Assembly: GCA_033558025.1 (NCBI GenBank)
Contig: JAUCEF010000007.1
Span: 8,060,001-8,124,000 of the forward strand
DNA length: 64,000 bases
Direction: 5' to 3'
Origin: Phytophthora sp. 'mugwort'
Taxonomy: Eukaryota; Oomycota; Peronosporomycetes; Peronosporales; Peronosporaceae
Positions 40,525 to 51,229 of this stretch are shown piece after piece. The notes under the pieces were generated by a model that searched no databases, was not told the origin of the DNA, and was given only the letters and a program-made list of their open reading frames with translations. Both the position numbers and the translations under genes were made by a program. How positions within the stretch are numbered: the first letter of the stretch is position 1; every line of letters starts with the position of its first letter.

Positions 40525-42318
40525 TCAAACTTCTTCAAAGACCTGCTGCAAAGCTTCAAGTATGTAGAATTTCTTCTTGACACGCTGGTATGTGAGTGGG
40601 GCGCCGGGTGGGCCCGGATACACTCGATAGAACCACGGCACACCCTTCATCGCGAGCTGGGGGTCCTGCTTAAAGTCGTTCTCTGGATTCCGCCACTCGC
40701 TATACTTGTCATAGGTCTCCACTAGCAGCAGTTTGGCATTAGTTGGCGCGTAGGCGTAGAACGCATACTCCACAGGCATTTCAGACTGCCGGCACCATGG
40801 ACACCAGAGCCGGTTATTGCGCTTGGACCGACCCGACACCATCATCATAAAAAGCGGGTATGAAGTCCCGTTGGCAGCGTAAGATTCCATATAAGCTCGA
40901 TATTGCGCGTAACCTCTCAGCGTAATAATCTCCTTGGTTTCGACTTCTGCTTTTGCTAGTAACTTGTCCTGTTCGTCGGCATTACGGAAAAGGTAGCGCA
41001 CAAACGGTTCATATAGAATCGAATTGTCCACTAGCACACCCCACGTCGAGCGCCGAGTGCCGTTCACACCGCCGTCCCAACGCATTATGGTGGGGACAGC
41101 CTTGAGACGAAGATCGTCATCGTTAGTGAAGGCATTGCCACCCATCCAGTCTTCGTGAGGGCCGGCATGAATAGTTACAAGACGATTCGTAGACGGGGAC
41201 TTGGCAAACGTAGCATACACTTTCTCCCGTGCTGTCGCGCAGTTGGGATTCCAGTCATCTCGGGCACCTTTGCTGTCGCTGCACGTGAAAAACAGGAAAA
41301 GCTTCTCCTTCGAGTCGGCAGGTTTCGTATAGAGTTCAAGATATGCCAAGGTTGCGTTGTAGCCGAATATTATGTGGTGTCGCTTGTCAAACGGAATTGA
41401 GGTGTTCAATTGCTCGGACGTTTCCAGAACGAGTCTTGACTTGTCAAATCGTCTTGATTTAGAGTCACTTGGTTTCACCTGAGCAGCACCTGTTGGCTTT
41501 AGATTCGTACCAGAAGCAGCAGTAGTGGTAATAAGCGCATCTGAAGCAGGTGCATCTAGCTCCGTAATTTCTTCTTCAGCCACATGCAACTTATTCACGC
41601 CAGTCAACAAATGATCAGAGCTATTAGCTGTCGTCGCCACAGATACCATCAACGCTTTGTTCTCTGCAGCATCCGTCTGCCTCGGTGATGCTGTGACTCG
41701 TTCCTCTTTCTCCCTATCTGCCCCGTCAGCTAAAGGTAAGTCACTGAACGCTGTCCACCTGTGGTCTTCTATCTGCTGGTGAGGCACACCGCTCGTCGGC
41801 GTTTCCACCTCGTCCTTCGCCGTCGCTCCAACCACGGGGATATCTCCAGCATCTTCAAGAGGCACTTTATCGTCGTACGCAACCGTGTCTTCCTCTCCCT
41901 CCGTACGGAGTCGTGGTCCGGTCGTCGCTGCAGCGTGTGCGTTGTGCGCCTCCTCCTCGCCCACGGCTTCCTGTTTTCCTTCTCCTTTGACCAGTTGCTC
42001 CCGTCCATCCTCCACAGCCTGCTCAGCCAGCTCCTCCGCACCCTCCTGTGTATTTCCACCCCTGATCGCGCCCATTTCTTTCAGTGCAGCCATCGCCTCC
42101 TTCATAGCGTTGCCGTCTGGAACCAGTTGATCTGATTCCTTCGCCCGCTCCTGCTCCAGTTGAGCACCGAACGCTTGCGCCCACATGGTCGTGCGTACCA
42201 TGAAGACGCAGTAAATAACCACGAATATCGACGCCGTTACGAGCCATACGTTGCGGTGCAGCCAGACGCTCGCATCGCTGCCGTTTGAGCTCCGCCGATT
42301 ATTGCTGCTCGATGGCAT
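40525..42318 (-). CDS. Type II membrane protein with two TRP14/DUF953-like domains and a long stalk (array member 3)
   Basis: 597 residues from MPSSSNNRRSSNGSDASVWL. Membrane span VWLVTASIFVVIYCVFMV. The stalk is the longest of the array, about 250 residues, acidic and Ala/Thr/Glu-rich. Domain one: KLFLFFTCSDSKGARDDWNP followed by NCATAREKVYATFAKSPSTN, so the site is W-N-P-N-C. Domain two: FMMMVSGRSKRNNRLWCPWC, RQSEMPVEYAFYAYAPTNAK, YDKYSEWRNPENDF and MKGVPWFYRV. The intact C-x-x-C with cis-Pro suggests only the second domain is redox-active. Distance to member 2 is 147 bp. Confidence 0.85.
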   Translation of the reverse strand: MPSSSNNRRSSNGSDASVWLHRNVWLVTASIFVVIYCVFMVRTTMWAQAFGAQLEQERAKESDQLVPDGNAMKEAMAALKEMGAIRGGNTQEGAEELAEQAVEDGREQLVKGEGKQEAVGEEEAHNAHAAATTGPRLRTEGEEDTVAYDDKVPLEDAGDIPVVGATAKDEVETPTSGVPHQQIEDHRWTAFSDLPLADGADREKEERVTASPRQTDAAENKALMVSVATTANSSDHLLTGVNKLHVAEEEITELDAPASDALITTTAASGTNLKPTGAAQVKPSDSKSRRFDKSRLVLETSEQLNTSIPFDKRHHIIFGYNATLAYLELYTKPADSKEKLFLFFTCSDSKGARDDWNPNCATAREKVYATFAKSPSTNRLVTIHAGPHEDWMGGNAFTNDDDLRLKAVPTIMRWDGGVNGTRRSTWGVLVDNSILYEPFVRYLFRNADEQDKLLAKAEVETKEIITLRGYAQYRAYMESYAANGTSYPLFMMMVSGRSKRNNRLWCPWCRQSEMPVEYAFYAYAPTNAKLLLVETYDKYSEWRNPENDFKQDPQLAMKGVPWFYRVYPGPPGAPLTYQRVKKKFYILEALQQVFEEV

Positions 42319-42452
42319 TTTAGCTCTTGACGTGTATTTCTAAGGATATTTCTAAAAGTGTTGGCGCTGTTATAGTAAACATGTTTCTTTAGTAACGTTA
42401 TGGGCATTTAACCGCTACCTATCGGCTCCATGACCGGAGTGGCCGCTGGAAC

Positions 42453-43514
42453 TTAGTTTGGCCGTGCCGTCCGAGGCTTGTTCCTGAAGAACGTCTGCAA
42501 CTTGTTCGTCTCCGGGTAGTCGGGCATGAACTGGTGCACGTTAATCTTGTTGGCCGGCACGTCCTTCTTGACGAAGCCCAGGAACGGCACACCTCGGACT
42601 GGCGCCACCTTTTCCTGGAACTCGGGCTGCTTGAATGGGTTTTTCTTCTTTTTCCACGATTTGTAAGTATGTCCGACCATCACGCGCACCATGACCGCAT
42701 TATCGGGTGCCGTGTAGTTGTAGTAGTGCATCACCGCCACATCCGCGCGGTCGCAGTAAGGGCACCACAGGCGTCCGTTGAAAGCGTGATACCCCGACAC
42801 GAAGAACAAGAACAACGGGTAGCTATTGTCGTAGGTGCCCAGGTAATCGATCACCTCTCCGGGCGTAGATAAGGTCAGCACCTTGTTGTTGTTGGGCTCT
42901 CCTGCCAGCGGCTTATTCACCCTGAATGCGTAGTCCAGCAAGTCCGGGTCCGTACAGAAGGACTCAGTGAGCATCGTCGACGAGTTGCCACCGCCTTCAT
43001 ACCGCACGAGGGTCGGAATGTGGTCCAAATAGAAGAGCTGGTTCTGCCGGAATTCGTTCATGTAGTCGGCCCAATACGACTCCGGACCCACGCGGATTTC
43101 CACGAGTCTGGAGCCTCTTGGTGCGCGGTTAAAGGCGTCCATGACGGGCTTTTTGGCGCGTTCGCAGTCCGGGCACCAGTACTTGCCGTCCTCGTCGGCG
43201 TCGCTCATGAACAAAATGTACAACGGGCCCTGAGTCTCCACATCGTACTCGCTTACGAACTTGTGGCCAGCCTCAAAGCCCTGCAGATGTAGCACCGAGT
43301 GGCCCAGTACACGGTTGCGCACGAGGCCGCCGCCCTCCGAGTCCTCCGAGTCCCCCGCCGAGCGCAGTGAGATGCTCACGGACACGAACTGGTACATGTA
43401 GGCCATGGAGAAGAGCACCGTCGTGGCCAGTGCCAGCTGCATGAAGCGCATGGGGCTGACCGTCCGTCCGCCTGAGCCGTTGGCGGACCCCTTCGCTGCC
43501 TCGGCCTCCGGCAT
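42453..43514 (-). CDS. Type II membrane protein with two intact TRP14-like domains (array member 4)
   Basis: 353 residues from the Met at 43514 (MPEAEAAKGSANGSGGRT); an upstream Met would add 21 Cys-rich residues and seems less likely. Membrane span MQLALATTVLFSMAYMYQF and only a short stalk. Domain one: LYILFMSDADEDGKYWCPDC, ERAKKPVMDAFNRAPRGSRL, EIRVGPESYW and DHIPTLVRYEG, with the classic TRP14 W-C-P-D-C. Domain two: FLFFVSGYHAFNGRLWCPYC, GHTYKSWKKKKNPFKQPEF and VRGVPFLGF. It is the only member with C-x-x-C in both domains and so probably the closest to the ancestral form. It lies 159 bp from the end of the START-PDZ gene. Confidence 0.85.
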   Translation of the reverse strand: MPEAEAAKGSANGSGGRTVSPMRFMQLALATTVLFSMAYMYQFVSVSISLRSAGDSEDSEGGGLVRNRVLGHSVLHLQGFEAGHKFVSEYDVETQGPLYILFMSDADEDGKYWCPDCERAKKPVMDAFNRAPRGSRLVEIRVGPESYWADYMNEFRQNQLFYLDHIPTLVRYEGGGNSSTMLTESFCTDPDLLDYAFRVNKPLAGEPNNNKVLTLSTPGEVIDYLGTYDNSYPLFLFFVSGYHAFNGRLWCPYCDRADVAVMHYYNYTAPDNAVMVRVMVGHTYKSWKKKKNPFKQPEFQEKVAPVRGVPFLGFVKKDVPANKINVHQFMPDYPETNKLQTFFRNKPRTARPN

Positions 43515-43673
43515 CCTTTCGCTCCGATGTATAGTGTCCGGCCGACAGATGGACTCGGAGCAAATACACGTGCACACAGGATAAGTAAAATTCGTTGTTT
43601 ACGGGTATCTTGAATAATCCATATTTAGTGTGTATTACTCAAGAGGATCGCGTTGAAGCGCCATAAAGCAGCA

Positions 43674-46600
43674 TTAAAGGTTAACCGCTATCTGCACGCC
43701 GACGATGGCGCTGGCGTAGAGGAAGCATAAGACGATCATAGCAAACTGCTCCGCTTCGCGCACTTCCATTGGCGAGCGAGAGGAGCAGAGCGTGGTGGAG
43801 GTCGAGCCGTGCAGCACTGCGCTCAGATAGCACTGGACCCAGCGGACCCACAGACGCAGCGCGTACGAACTCAGTACGTCGCAGATAGCAGCCAGTACGA
43901 CACACTGCCGCCGAAGAGGCTCCAACTCGTTGCGCGCTCGTTTCCATTGCCGCGTGACTCGAGGAAACGCGCCGGGGACGGCTAGCCACGTACACATGCA
44001 CGTGAACAGAAACTTGAGCACGCACGCGTATAGCAGAGGAAGATCCGCAGACGTCTTGGCGAAGATAAATAGCAGTAAATACGGCCAGATGATGAAGTCG
44101 TGCAGGTAGTCGCTCCAATTGGTTTTGGTAGAAGTCGAAGGCGTCTCGCGTAAAGTCCCCGTATTGTCGACCGAATAAGCGCTGACAGCATTACGCTGAA
44201 ACGCAGCAATCCGAGTAGAACTCCGTCGTTTAGCAAGCCTCGGGCTGCCGGTTCTCGTGCTCTTGCTTCCATTTTTACTCACGATCGGCATATCCGCATC
44301 TGCTATCGACTCAATATGACCGTCAGAAGTCAAAAAGAGAGGTTCTGGCAGATTGCTATTGTGTTGGTCGACGAAGTATTTGTCGACAATGGGTCGGAGC
44401 CAAGTGTAAAAGCCGCTTGGGTCGCAGGTGATACGGCGAATGTGTTCATTCGTAGCACTCGCCATAGGTTTTTTGTGGTCGTGTTCAATCTTCTCAGCTT
44501 CCTTGCGGATAAGATACAGCAAAATGCCAGCCATTTTCTTAATGCCAAAGTTCAGCATGGGCTTTGGAATCGCGCACTTGGGGTCGATATTCGCGACGAT
44601 ACAAGTGCGAACTTGCATGCGCGTGAGAGGCTCGATGAGCGCACGGAAGCCTTTAATCTCCATACGTCCAGCGTTCCACCCTTGCAACGTAGGAACTGGT
44701 ACAGAACTCGTCACGGACGACACGTCCACAGATCCCCCTAGCAACAGCAGACAACGCTTTTCATAGACGGCATTAATGCCGAATGCTCGGATGATTGCGT
44801 CACGCTGCAAGAATGGGGACGATATCGCTAAGTATGCCGCTAGTTCCACATGCCCCAAATCCTGAAGCAGCAGCGATTGCGAGCAAAACGGAGTCCACAC
44901 GCTGTAGAGGTCCACCTCACGGATGACTGAGATAGTATTGAAAATATCCACACCGTCAACGAGACCCTCCATCTTGATCCACACTGACCCATCCTCATCC
45001 GGTTTCCAGGCCGTGGTTACGCCCAGCATTGTCTGCCCGAGCTGCCATTCATCGTCCCCTTCCCTATCGCTAAATTCCTTTAGCGCTTGCATCCCGTCAT
45101 TACGTCGCTCTTTAATATGATCAATCAACTCCCGTTCAGCGTGCATTGCCCGTAATACTTTCGTTTTTGTGGCAATGACAACCTTGTTTGTGGTGCCACA
45201 ATCAGCAAGAAATGACTCGAGTCGATCAATCAAAAGTGCAGCCGAGAAAATACGTTCCGCCGCTTTCAAGAGCAGCACCTGCTGCCATACCCACTCCATG
45301 TTGCCCGTTGTGACAATGACAGAAGAATAATCTGCCAGACCAGAGTCCCCGACATTCACACTGGTAGATTGTGCTACTTCCCCATCATAACTTTCATCTC
45401 TGCTTTGAGACAATAGCTCCCTCTCGCTTGGCCACTCTCGTGATGAAGTCGAGCTCATGCTAGCTGTAATACTCGCATCAGATGCTCTGCGTTTCTTCCT
45501 AAACACGCCAGAAATACGTCTAGAGATTTTGTGTCTGCTTTTCGAAGATCGTGGTTTGTTTCCGCCCACCACCGCCATTGCTGCTTTAAACGTTACCACA
45601 CAAATGTCGCCACTGCGTCGCAGCAAGTGGGCAATCTCAGCAAATGGTACGTCCAGAACGTATGAATCGTTAATTTCGTAGACTAAATAGCCTGCTGGTA
45701 CCAGCACACGGTCGGTCCCTGACGGTGGCAAAGACACAGAAGGATGTAGCACTGGCGCTTCAGTACACAGCGAGGATGGAGTCTCCAATACTGCTGGGCT
45801 GCTGCTTTTCGGAGTCAATTTCGCCTTAGCGGAAGAAGACGTGGCAGCTGGTGCGGCAAAGTCGCATTTAAGAACCGCACTCACTGCTGCATCTTCATCG
45901 AGCGGGCGTAGCGCGCCCAGCAAATCATTTTCATCTCGAGATACGAGGCACCTTAAAACGTTTTGAGGCTCCTTGAAACGGCGATATTGAAGAGAAGCTT
46001 CTCGATCTGGGTGCGTAAATCCCAGTGTGAGTGGCCGTGACGCTCGTTGGATCTCACTGAGGATATCGGTGAATTTAAAGTCGCTCACTGAAACGCCATT
46101 CACTGACGTCACGAGAAATCCTGGCTCGATGCGCTCCTTGCAAGCCGCAGCTTCACTGTCCTTCTCACAAAAAGCTACAAGTACTTTGCTTGAAAAGAGA
46201 TCAGTCTCCAAGTGCAGACCAATCTTCTGCTTTCGAAACTCGACGGAAAAATCATCGTCTACTGTTGTTACTGGTCCGTCCGCACTACGCTGCGCGGACG
46301 CCACCGAGCTGGCATGTGAAAACTCGGATATGGATGATGCACCATTGAGGAACGATGCTGAATGAAGACTGTTTGCTGATGAAGAGTGCTGCAGCTGAGC
46401 TCCAACGTCGCGATACGTGGTTCCAGTTTCTGTTGAGAATGATCGGGGAATGACAGACGGTCGCACACTTTGGGTTGTCGGGGGTTCACTACGAGGTGCA
46501 TCATCAGCCTCCCAGTCCTCACTCATGCTGCTATGCTCGTCCGTTTCGCGTCGTACTAATCCGGGTTTCCTCTTTGTTCGATTACTTGTAAAAAACAGAC

Positions 46601-47570
46601 TGTTTCGTGGCCGTTGCACCGGTTTTCTTTCCTCACTAAGTGAAGCACTGATACCCTTACTCCCAAGCGAACTCGTGCTTCCCGCTACTGAAGACGTGGC
46701 TGCAGCCATCACCACACTCCGATGACGTACAACCTGGGACGGAATACTCTGCACGCCATTATCATTTAAAGTCTTGATGTAGTCCACGTATTCTTTGCAC
46801 GCTTTGCGCAGCTCTGCTATGAACGAAGGCATCATTGTATGTAGCAGAATGTTTACCACGTAGTTCGGAATACTGAAGTTGGTATCGTCCTCGTACTCGA
46901 GATGAAAATCGCACGAATCATTGGAGCTCGACATGCTACGAATACACAGGCGCAATGTGCAAGTCTCCACTCTCACACGGACACCATTGGCCGGTGCGTC
47001 GGCATGATGTGCAGCCTGACACAGCACCACAAAGGCATTTTGCGTTGGGTAAAACTTGACTCGACGTCTGTACACATAGTCGCGATTGGCCAGTGGCCAC
47101 GGCAGGTTCAGGGCAAAGTACATGACGTCGCTGACGTGTTGGTGCTCCACCACGTGGATCTGGTGCACATTTTTGTCCCATTGCTTGCGATATTGCGCGT
47201 CCATGAGCGCGTCGAACAGCGTGTCGGCTGAAAAGGGAAGCCAGCCTTTGGCGTAGTATACGGGCAGGCTGGAGTCTTTCTGGGTCGGTCGGAAGATCTC
47301 CACGTCCTTTTCGGTGTAAATAGGCTCCTCTAGGTTGGCCCACACGGCGTTCTCCCCCATATCTACGGCGTCTGTAGGCAAAAACCAGCGGTTAATTAGC
47401 TAAGGCACCGTCGGAATGGTTTTGTGATTAACGATTTCGCCAATCGTACCGTCGAGTTCGGCGTCACTGAATTCTGGGTCGGAGCGGCGGTGCTGGAGTG
47501 AAGGGCGCTTGCCCAGCACCGCCACGCGTGAGCCGCTACGCGCGGCTGTCGGCGCCTCGAACGAGCTCAT
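43674..47570 (-). CDS. START-PDZ-START-like multi-domain membrane protein (one 78-bp intron)
   Basis: Exon 1 is 47570-47450 (MSSFEAPTAARSGSRVAVLG). The intron is 47449-47372 (78 bp, GTACGATTGG to CCTACAG) and exon 2 runs from 47371 to the stop at 43674-43676: 1272 residues. I prefer this to a start at 47381 because the splice restores frame exactly and the intron size matches the others here. START-like lipid-binding domain about 55-245 (AQYRKQWDKNVHQIHVVEHQ, LNLPWPLANRDYVYRRRVKF, MPSFIAELRKACKEYVDYI). PDZ about 410-495 (QKIGLHLETDLFSSKVLVAF, GFLVTSVNGVSVSDF). A second PDZ-like stretch lies about 590-640, a basic region about 645-665 and a second START-like domain about 800-1000 (VWIKMEGLVDGVDIFNTISV). 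Hydrophobic segments near the C-terminus (PYLLLFIFAKTSADLPLLYA, FAMIVLCFLYASAIVGVQI) suggest membrane anchoring. Probably a lipid transfer or sensing protein at a membrane contact. Confidence 0.82.
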
Positions 47571-47960
47571 GGCGGAGCGGAGAGACTTAGGTAGTGCCCC
47601 CTTGCAGCGACGGCTAAGAAGAAAAACCAGCAGTCGCCGATGCCTAAAAATAAGTAATGCGGCGCCCAGCGAATTGGTCTAAAATTAAGAAACTACGGTA
47701 CACGTAATTTTGAAGTGATAGATTTTGTAAATGTAACTGCGTGGGCAATAATGACATGAGGATTATAGTGCTATAACTTGTGGTGCACAGCGGGGATGCT
47801 ACCTAGCGTTAGCGCCTGGGCATGGTAAACTGGGCATGGTAAATGCAATCCCCAATGCAATTGCAGGACCATGGCGGCCATAATAGTCACGGCAACAGAA
47901 AAACCACACAATAATAGTTATTGCAGTCATTTCTGTATATTGTTCAGACGCATCTTACAC
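47571..47960. other. Upstream region of the START-PDZ gene
   Basis: No gene. The 13-bp string TGGGCATGGTAAA occurs twice in tandem at about 47818-47845. The hAT-like relic begins beyond it. Confidence 0.4.
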
Positions 47961-47980
47961 TACAACGCTACTCATCTCCT

Positions 47981-49480
47981 TCAATGCAGCCAAGAAGCAC
48001 TTGTCCACAGATCGATACTAGCGCGCAAAAACATCATCCTCTCAAAGTTCGACGGCAGCGTCGACGAACGCAGCGAATTGAGTATCAATTTGCAACCCGA
48101 GAAAAGGCATTCAGCCTTCACGTCGTACTGCGCCGCGACACACGCTGAGAGGCGCTGATTCTTTGCCTGCCGCAGGATGGTCGATGCAAAATCGACGCGA
48201 GCGCGCGGGACTGGACTTGTCTCGCGTGGCTCTACCGCAAATCCCTCGAGTGCATGCCCACTGGTAGTCAGCGGAACATCGTTCTGAATCTTGACATCAG
48301 CGGCTTCAAAATCCGGGGAGTGGATAATATCTGCGTTCGGATCAAATATAACCATCACAGGATACTTTTTAGTGCATGCGTCGAAAAGAAGGCGGACGGC
48401 CGCCATCGTGCACTTCTCAGCTTCCAACTTGACACAGACACTGTCAAGCTCTTTGAGCTTGTCGACAATAGCGATGATGCGGCGATGAGCGTTGCCGCGT
48501 GGTACGAGTTCCTCAACGGCGCTGACAGTGAAAATGACATCCCGAACTTTGACGTAGCGCTCGTGCATGGCGTAAGTGAACGACTAACGAGTTGCATTGG
48601 ACTTGATAAACTTCAGCGAGGTCACTAGAGCAAGTACGGCGGCGGCGTTGTTGGGTTGACGAAGCTGAATCGTCAAAATTTGGATCATGCCGATCTGATC
48701 CTGATAATCCTGTAGAAACCGATTAAGTGCGAGGTTAAATCGGTGACTGGAACAGCCAATCAGCGGGACTCCAAGGTCGGTAGCGAGGCGCTGATTGGTC
48801 GAGCATTGGCTCCGATCAAAAAGCGGATATCATTAAGTCATTTGCCGTACACACTCAGCTCAGTGTCGATGTGCTCACCGTGAGCATCTGCTGTTTGGCT
48901 GCCGTCCATCAGTGAAAGCGAGAGCAGCCGCTGGCATGGAACCCCGCCCACCACCTATACGGCAAAGATACCCAGAAAATGCAGGGAGTTGCACGTCTAC
49001 CCATCGACATCAAACAGAACGAGTCCCCCATTTCGGTGGCAATCATCCGACCGACCTTGCCAGCAATGAAACGCACATAGGCCTTCAGCGTCCGCACAGC
49101 GATCGGCTTCACCGTCACCACTGCGCGTGTCGGCTTGTTCTCGACCTCAGTGACGTGCAGATTACGCTGAATGATCCAGCGCATCCACAAGTAGACGTTA
49201 AGGATGACGTCGTCCACGAACCCGGATGTGTTCAGTGTTGATGTCGCCGCGGCCTGGAGCTGGGCATATTCTTCCGAGTAGCCCGCATGCTTGGCGCCAA
49301 TGTGCCCCATTATGTGCTTTAGCCCGTACCGGGAGATTGCTTGCGGACGCAGCCGCACTTCTTGCACTCGAAGCGGCCTTCACCGAGGTCGGCGAAAAAG
49401 AATTCACACTGCCGGCGCGACAGCATTGGAGCGGGGATGGGAGGAGGGTTGTTTTTTTTGACTGGGAGAGTTTGAAAAAT
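47981..49480 (-). pseudogene. hAT transposase relic with BED-type finger remnant
   Basis: Minus strand from about 49480: a Cys/His region (FECKKCGCVRK then HIMGHIGAKHAGYSEEYAQL) like a BED finger, then QAAATSTLNTSGFVDDVILN, VYLWMRWIIQRNLHVTEVEN and IAVRTLKAYVRFIAGKVGRM. After frameshifts come blocks equivalent to the catalytic GLMFDGW site and the insertion domain, and the C-terminal part MHERYVKVRDVIFTVSAVEE, HRRIIAIVDKLKELDSV and IHSPDFEAADVKI. The order and motifs fit oomycete hAT elements. Terminal repeats and target duplication were not found. Confidence 0.7.
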
Positions 49481-49639
49481 GAGGGATGAAGCTGGCACGA
49501 GCTGTTTGCGGCTCGCATTTCAAATGGTTGGTGTGCCCCCGACCCACGGTTGGACCGAGAAAAATACAATCGTATTTTAGATATTTTGTATTAAACTGGA
49601 ACACATCCACAGCAATAATAAATTAGTCCGTAAACATGC

Positions 49640-50530
49640 AGACTAATTCTGAACATAGATAAATTTTGAATTCCTAAATTAGTCTGAACTTTCAATGGAG
49701 TTGCTGTGTGTTATATGCAGTTATGTAAAGCTGATCTAAACAGCGCCTCGTCGCACGTTTCGTTCATTATCACAGTGCCGTCAAACTCGTGATGAGCTTC
49801 CGCTTCCATGCTGTCCATCCAGGACCGACTAGCGTTCCGCAGAAAGGATGCATCGAAACGTTGCAATCCGGGCACAGGTGGATCTACTCACCGTCTCTCT
49901 ACAGCCTCCGCAAAGGGAAGAGTTGGTGACGTCGCTGTGCATTATTGTCTGTCATCTTTGCTAAGGCTTTTCCTATGTGACTGGCTCCCGAGTCTTGGCC
50001 ACGTCCTGACTGGTAAAGCGAGCTCCTCGGTTATACCAGAAGGAGAGTCTATTTCTGGATGATCTGGGTACAATTCTCAATTTTGGTTATGTAGGAAAGT
50101 TGTATGGAATCAGGAAACCCGAGCAAACTAAATATGAAAGAAAGATAAATGGGCAGTTGAAATGGGGAAAAGAAAGCAAATGGGTAGCTTAAATTGGAAG
50201 GAAGAAATAATAAGTAAAACCACGTGCTTATTTGGTACCGACACTCATTCACCCTTAAATCGAAGACAGAAAGAAAAGCCTATCTCTGGCACCTTCCGCC
50301 TCAGTCATGCCGAATAATCACCGCACGCGGGGACTCGAACTCAGCCCATGGAACTGATCGGGCAGAAAACCAAACCACTTCGCAAAGACGAGCCCAAAAA
50401 ACATATTGCAGACTAATTTTGAATATATAAGCTCAGACTATTTTGAATCGGGTCAATCTCAAGCACATGAATTTGTCTGATATAGACTAATTATGAACGT
50501 AACTACTTTTGAACTCAGAGTAATTGCTGT
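49640..50530 (-). repeat. Probable tRNA-derived SINE, flanked by AGACTAATTNTGAA-type repeats
   Basis: On the minus strand at about 50390-50300 there is an A-box-like TTGCGAAGTGG and, 33 bases on, a B box AGTTCGAGTCC followed by CCGCG: the internal RNA polymerase III promoter of a tRNA-derived SINE. The surrounding sequence does not fold as a tRNA, since the T-stem does not pair. Related strings GCAGACTAATTCTGAA (49641), AAATTAGTCTGAA (about 49676), GCAGACTAATTTTGAA (about 50406) and AGACTAATTATGAA (about 50488) lie on both sides. They may belong to an older inverted-repeat element. Boundaries are approximate. Confidence 0.45.
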
Positions 50531-51220
50531 AAGTAGTGTTGCTAAACCAAATTTAACTTACAGATAACTGTTTAATACAGCGGCAAACCCAATAAAAAAA
50601 CACAACGAATCGTCAACAATAGCAAAATCTCCAGCACTGCTTGATAGACCAGCTGTGATGAGCATTCAACACCATCACACTCTAAAACGATTCAGGACGA
50701 ACGAAGTGAACCAGAATTTATTTTTATCATAAAACAAAAGTGAAGTATGAAAAGAAGAAAGATTGACCACGAAGCAAAATCTAACAGCTTTATGCTGCCG
50801 CTTGAATAGGATTTGGCAGAGGTCGTGAACACGCACACCATACACGCAGCGCGCGCCCATTTAGCAGATTTGGGATAGTGGAGTGGACTCCTTAGCAGAA
50901 AAGACGTTGCACTAAAACTTGGCTAAGTATCAAACGGGTGGGTGACTACAAACACCATGCAAACTACTAGTTTTTGAGGATGTGAGCAGCACAAGACTCA
51001 TAAAAGCAACCTTCCAAATCGAAGCACTCGAACGAGGTGTCGACTTTATAGCGCGCGGAAGACGGGTCCAGCTCCTCGAGCTCCATGTCGATGTTGCTTT
51101 CATCATTTAAGCTTGTGCCACTGTCGCTGTCGCCCAACCCGTTTTCAGTACCATCACTTCGTACGTTATCACTATGATAGGTGAGTCAGTAGGCATCGTG
51201 TGCATCGGCAGAGCAGCAAG
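50531..51220. other. No gene recognised
   Basis: Low-complexity AT-rich stretches and short frames only. Confidence 0.4.
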
Positions 51221-51229
51221 CTGATCGAC

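Noticed and set aside
47981..49480. Terminal inverted repeats for this hAT relic
   Set aside because: Candidate strings such as CAGCGGGGATG near 47788 and GAGCGGGGATGG near 49429 are in direct, not inverted, orientation.
50300..50390. Possible tRNA gene on the minus strand
   Set aside because: The T-stem does not pair and no acceptor stem closes. Only polymerase III box motifs remain, so I call it SINE-like.
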